Assembly (NCBI GenBank): GCA_964635875.1
Contig: CAZWRK010000190.1
Span: forward strand, 1-6,297
Origin: CAZWRK01 sp964635875
GTDB taxonomy: Bacteria; Pseudomonadota; Gammaproteobacteria; Burkholderiales; Aquaspirillaceae
Reading direction: 5' to 3'
DNA length: 6,297 bases
Below, piece by piece: positions 5,746 through 6,297 of the stretch (within the stretch, counting starts at the first letter, position 1; each line of letters begins with the position of its first letter). Both the position numbers and the translations under genes were made by a program. A model generated the notes under the pieces. The model ran no database searches. It was given only the letters and a program-made list of their open reading frames with translations, and was not told the origin of the DNA.

Positions 5746-5758
5746 GAGCCATATGGTG

Positions 5759-6297
5759 TTAGATGCTACCTAAACAGCGTTGTACTTGGCTGAACTTGAA
5801 GGTTCTGGGTACGTCAACCATCCAACCGTCAATGCCTATCTTGCCGTCTGCGAAAAGCTTCTTGACGCAATCCCGTACCACAGGCAGAGTGGCTATGCCA
5901 GCCTCAACGATATCCTTGATGGTGGTGTTTGGGTTGTCTGAGATGTAAAGGTAAACCAATGTGCGGGTGCTGGTGGCTGATGCTCTGCCGTTACCTTTGG
6001 TGGTCAGTGGGCAGTTGTCAAACTTACCAATGTTTGGGTTCTGTCCCTTGACCTTGGCTACCTTGGCTTTCTTCTCTGATTGCTTCTTGACTACTTCGGC
6101 TGTCGCTTCTGCTACCTTTGATTTGAGGTTGCTTACCTTACAGGTGGCAGGGTTCTTACAGCACCATACGTCCTTGCCGTCACGAGCGATACTGAAGGTT
6201 GACTTTTTAGGAACGTCCTTACCGCACAGGTGACATGTTACAGTTTCTTCGGCTGGTGGCGTTGACTCTGATACTGGCGCTGGCTCTGATACTGGCG
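5759..6297 (-). CDS. Cys-cluster plus winged-helix-like protein, 5' partial
   Basis: The frame is open from the right edge to TAA (5761-5759), about 178 codons, and has no ATG start in the window, so the gene begins outside it. Reading from the edge: a Pro/Ser/Glu linker with two near-copies of PVSEPA; a Cys cluster TCHLCGKDVP...VWCCKNPATCK that probably binds zinc; a Lys/Ala-rich probable helix (SKVAEATAEVVKKQ, KKAKVAKVKG); and a C-terminal domain beginning TLVYLYISDNPNTTIKDIV and continuing LPVVRDCVKKLFADGKIGIDG. That last pattern (helix, T-x-x-x-I, helix, then L..DGKI) looks like a winged helix-turn-helix, as in many DNA-binding regulators. A phage regulator or DNA-binding accessory protein is plausible, but the family is not identified. 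A TTG at 5959 could falsely suggest a 66-residue gene. Confidence 0.75.
   Translation of the reverse strand, partial: PVSEPAPVSESTPPAEETVTCHLCGKDVPKKSTFSIARDGKDVWCCKNPATCKVSNLKSKVAEATAEVVKKQSEKKAKVAKVKGQNPNIGKFDNCPLTTKGNGRASATSTRTLVYLYISDNPNTTIKDIVEAGIATLPVVRDCVKKLFADGKIGIDGWMVDVPRTFKFSQVQRCLGSI
6266..6297 (-). repeat. 18-bp tandem repeat in coding sequence
   Basis: A 14-base word (CTCTGATACTGGCG on the + strand) occurs at 6266-6279 and 6284-6297, giving an 18-base period. It encodes successive PVSE(P/S) units in the N-terminal linker of the right-edge protein. The array may continue beyond the window. Confidence 0.7.

Noticed and set aside
5749..5756. Palindrome CCATATGG as an operator
   Set aside because: It is only 8 bases, has no second copy nearby and no adjacent promoter that I can support.
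5759..5959. Independent 66-residue - strand gene starting at TTG
   Set aside because: The same frame stays open to the window edge with a sensible domain layout, so this is only the C-terminal part of a longer gene.
5961..6233. + strand open frame at the right edge
   Set aside because: It is opposite the open - strand frame, whose Cys cluster and helix-turn-helix-like pattern make better biological sense.
1..6297. CRISPR array, tRNA, insertion sequence or attachment site
   Set aside because: I saw no spaced direct repeats, cloverleaf-like sequence, transposase coding or long terminal inverted repeats.

Overview
This window looks like part of a tailed-phage (or phage-like plasmid) genome, probably assembled from metagenomic or draft reads because it contains a run of exactly 100 N (4327-4426). 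The evidence for a phage is a self-encoded replicative polymerase and proofreading pair, a TIGR03299/DUF932 phage/plasmid-like gene, tight packing with overlapping starts and stops, strong Shine-Dalgarno sites, and many tiny Cys-pair proteins. No structural, lysis, integrase or host gene is present, so the host cannot be named. The AGGAG/AAGGAG/GAGGTGA ribosome sites indicate a bacterial host.

Left half (1-3551, + strand): a replication operon. A DEDDh (DnaQ/epsilon-like) 3'-5' exonuclease enters from the left edge already in progress. Its last 61 bases overlap the start of a 933-residue DNA polymerase III alpha subunit (DnaE family). The polymerase has all three catalytic aspartates, but its PHP domain has lost metal-ligand histidines and it is short at the C terminus. 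A 93-residue helical protein with a weak MazG-like pattern follows from a GTG start. The likely logic is that the separate exonuclease proofreads for the polymerase, and the third gene may act in nucleotide-pool metabolism (tentative).

Junction (3552-3654): a 7-bp hairpin and a strong bidirectional terminator hairpin separate the two converging gene sets.

Right half (3655-6297, - strand, read right to left): a protein entering from the right edge with an N-terminal repeat, a Cys cluster, a Lys/Ala-rich linker and a winged-helix-like C terminus; a DUF932 protein; then a run of small genes: a Cys-rich protein cut by the gap, a second zinc-finger gene emerging from the gap, a 65-residue four-Cys protein, a 20-residue hydrophobic microprotein, and a 91-residue two-CxxC protein. 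Three of these are easily missed: the right-edge gene has no start codon inside the window, the gap-edge zinc-finger gene has lost its start, and the microprotein is very short. Two hairpins that share an 11-base word in opposite orientation flank the DUF932 gene.

I saw no tRNA, rRNA, CRISPR, insertion sequence, attachment site or convincing promoter. Promoters for both operons probably lie outside the window.
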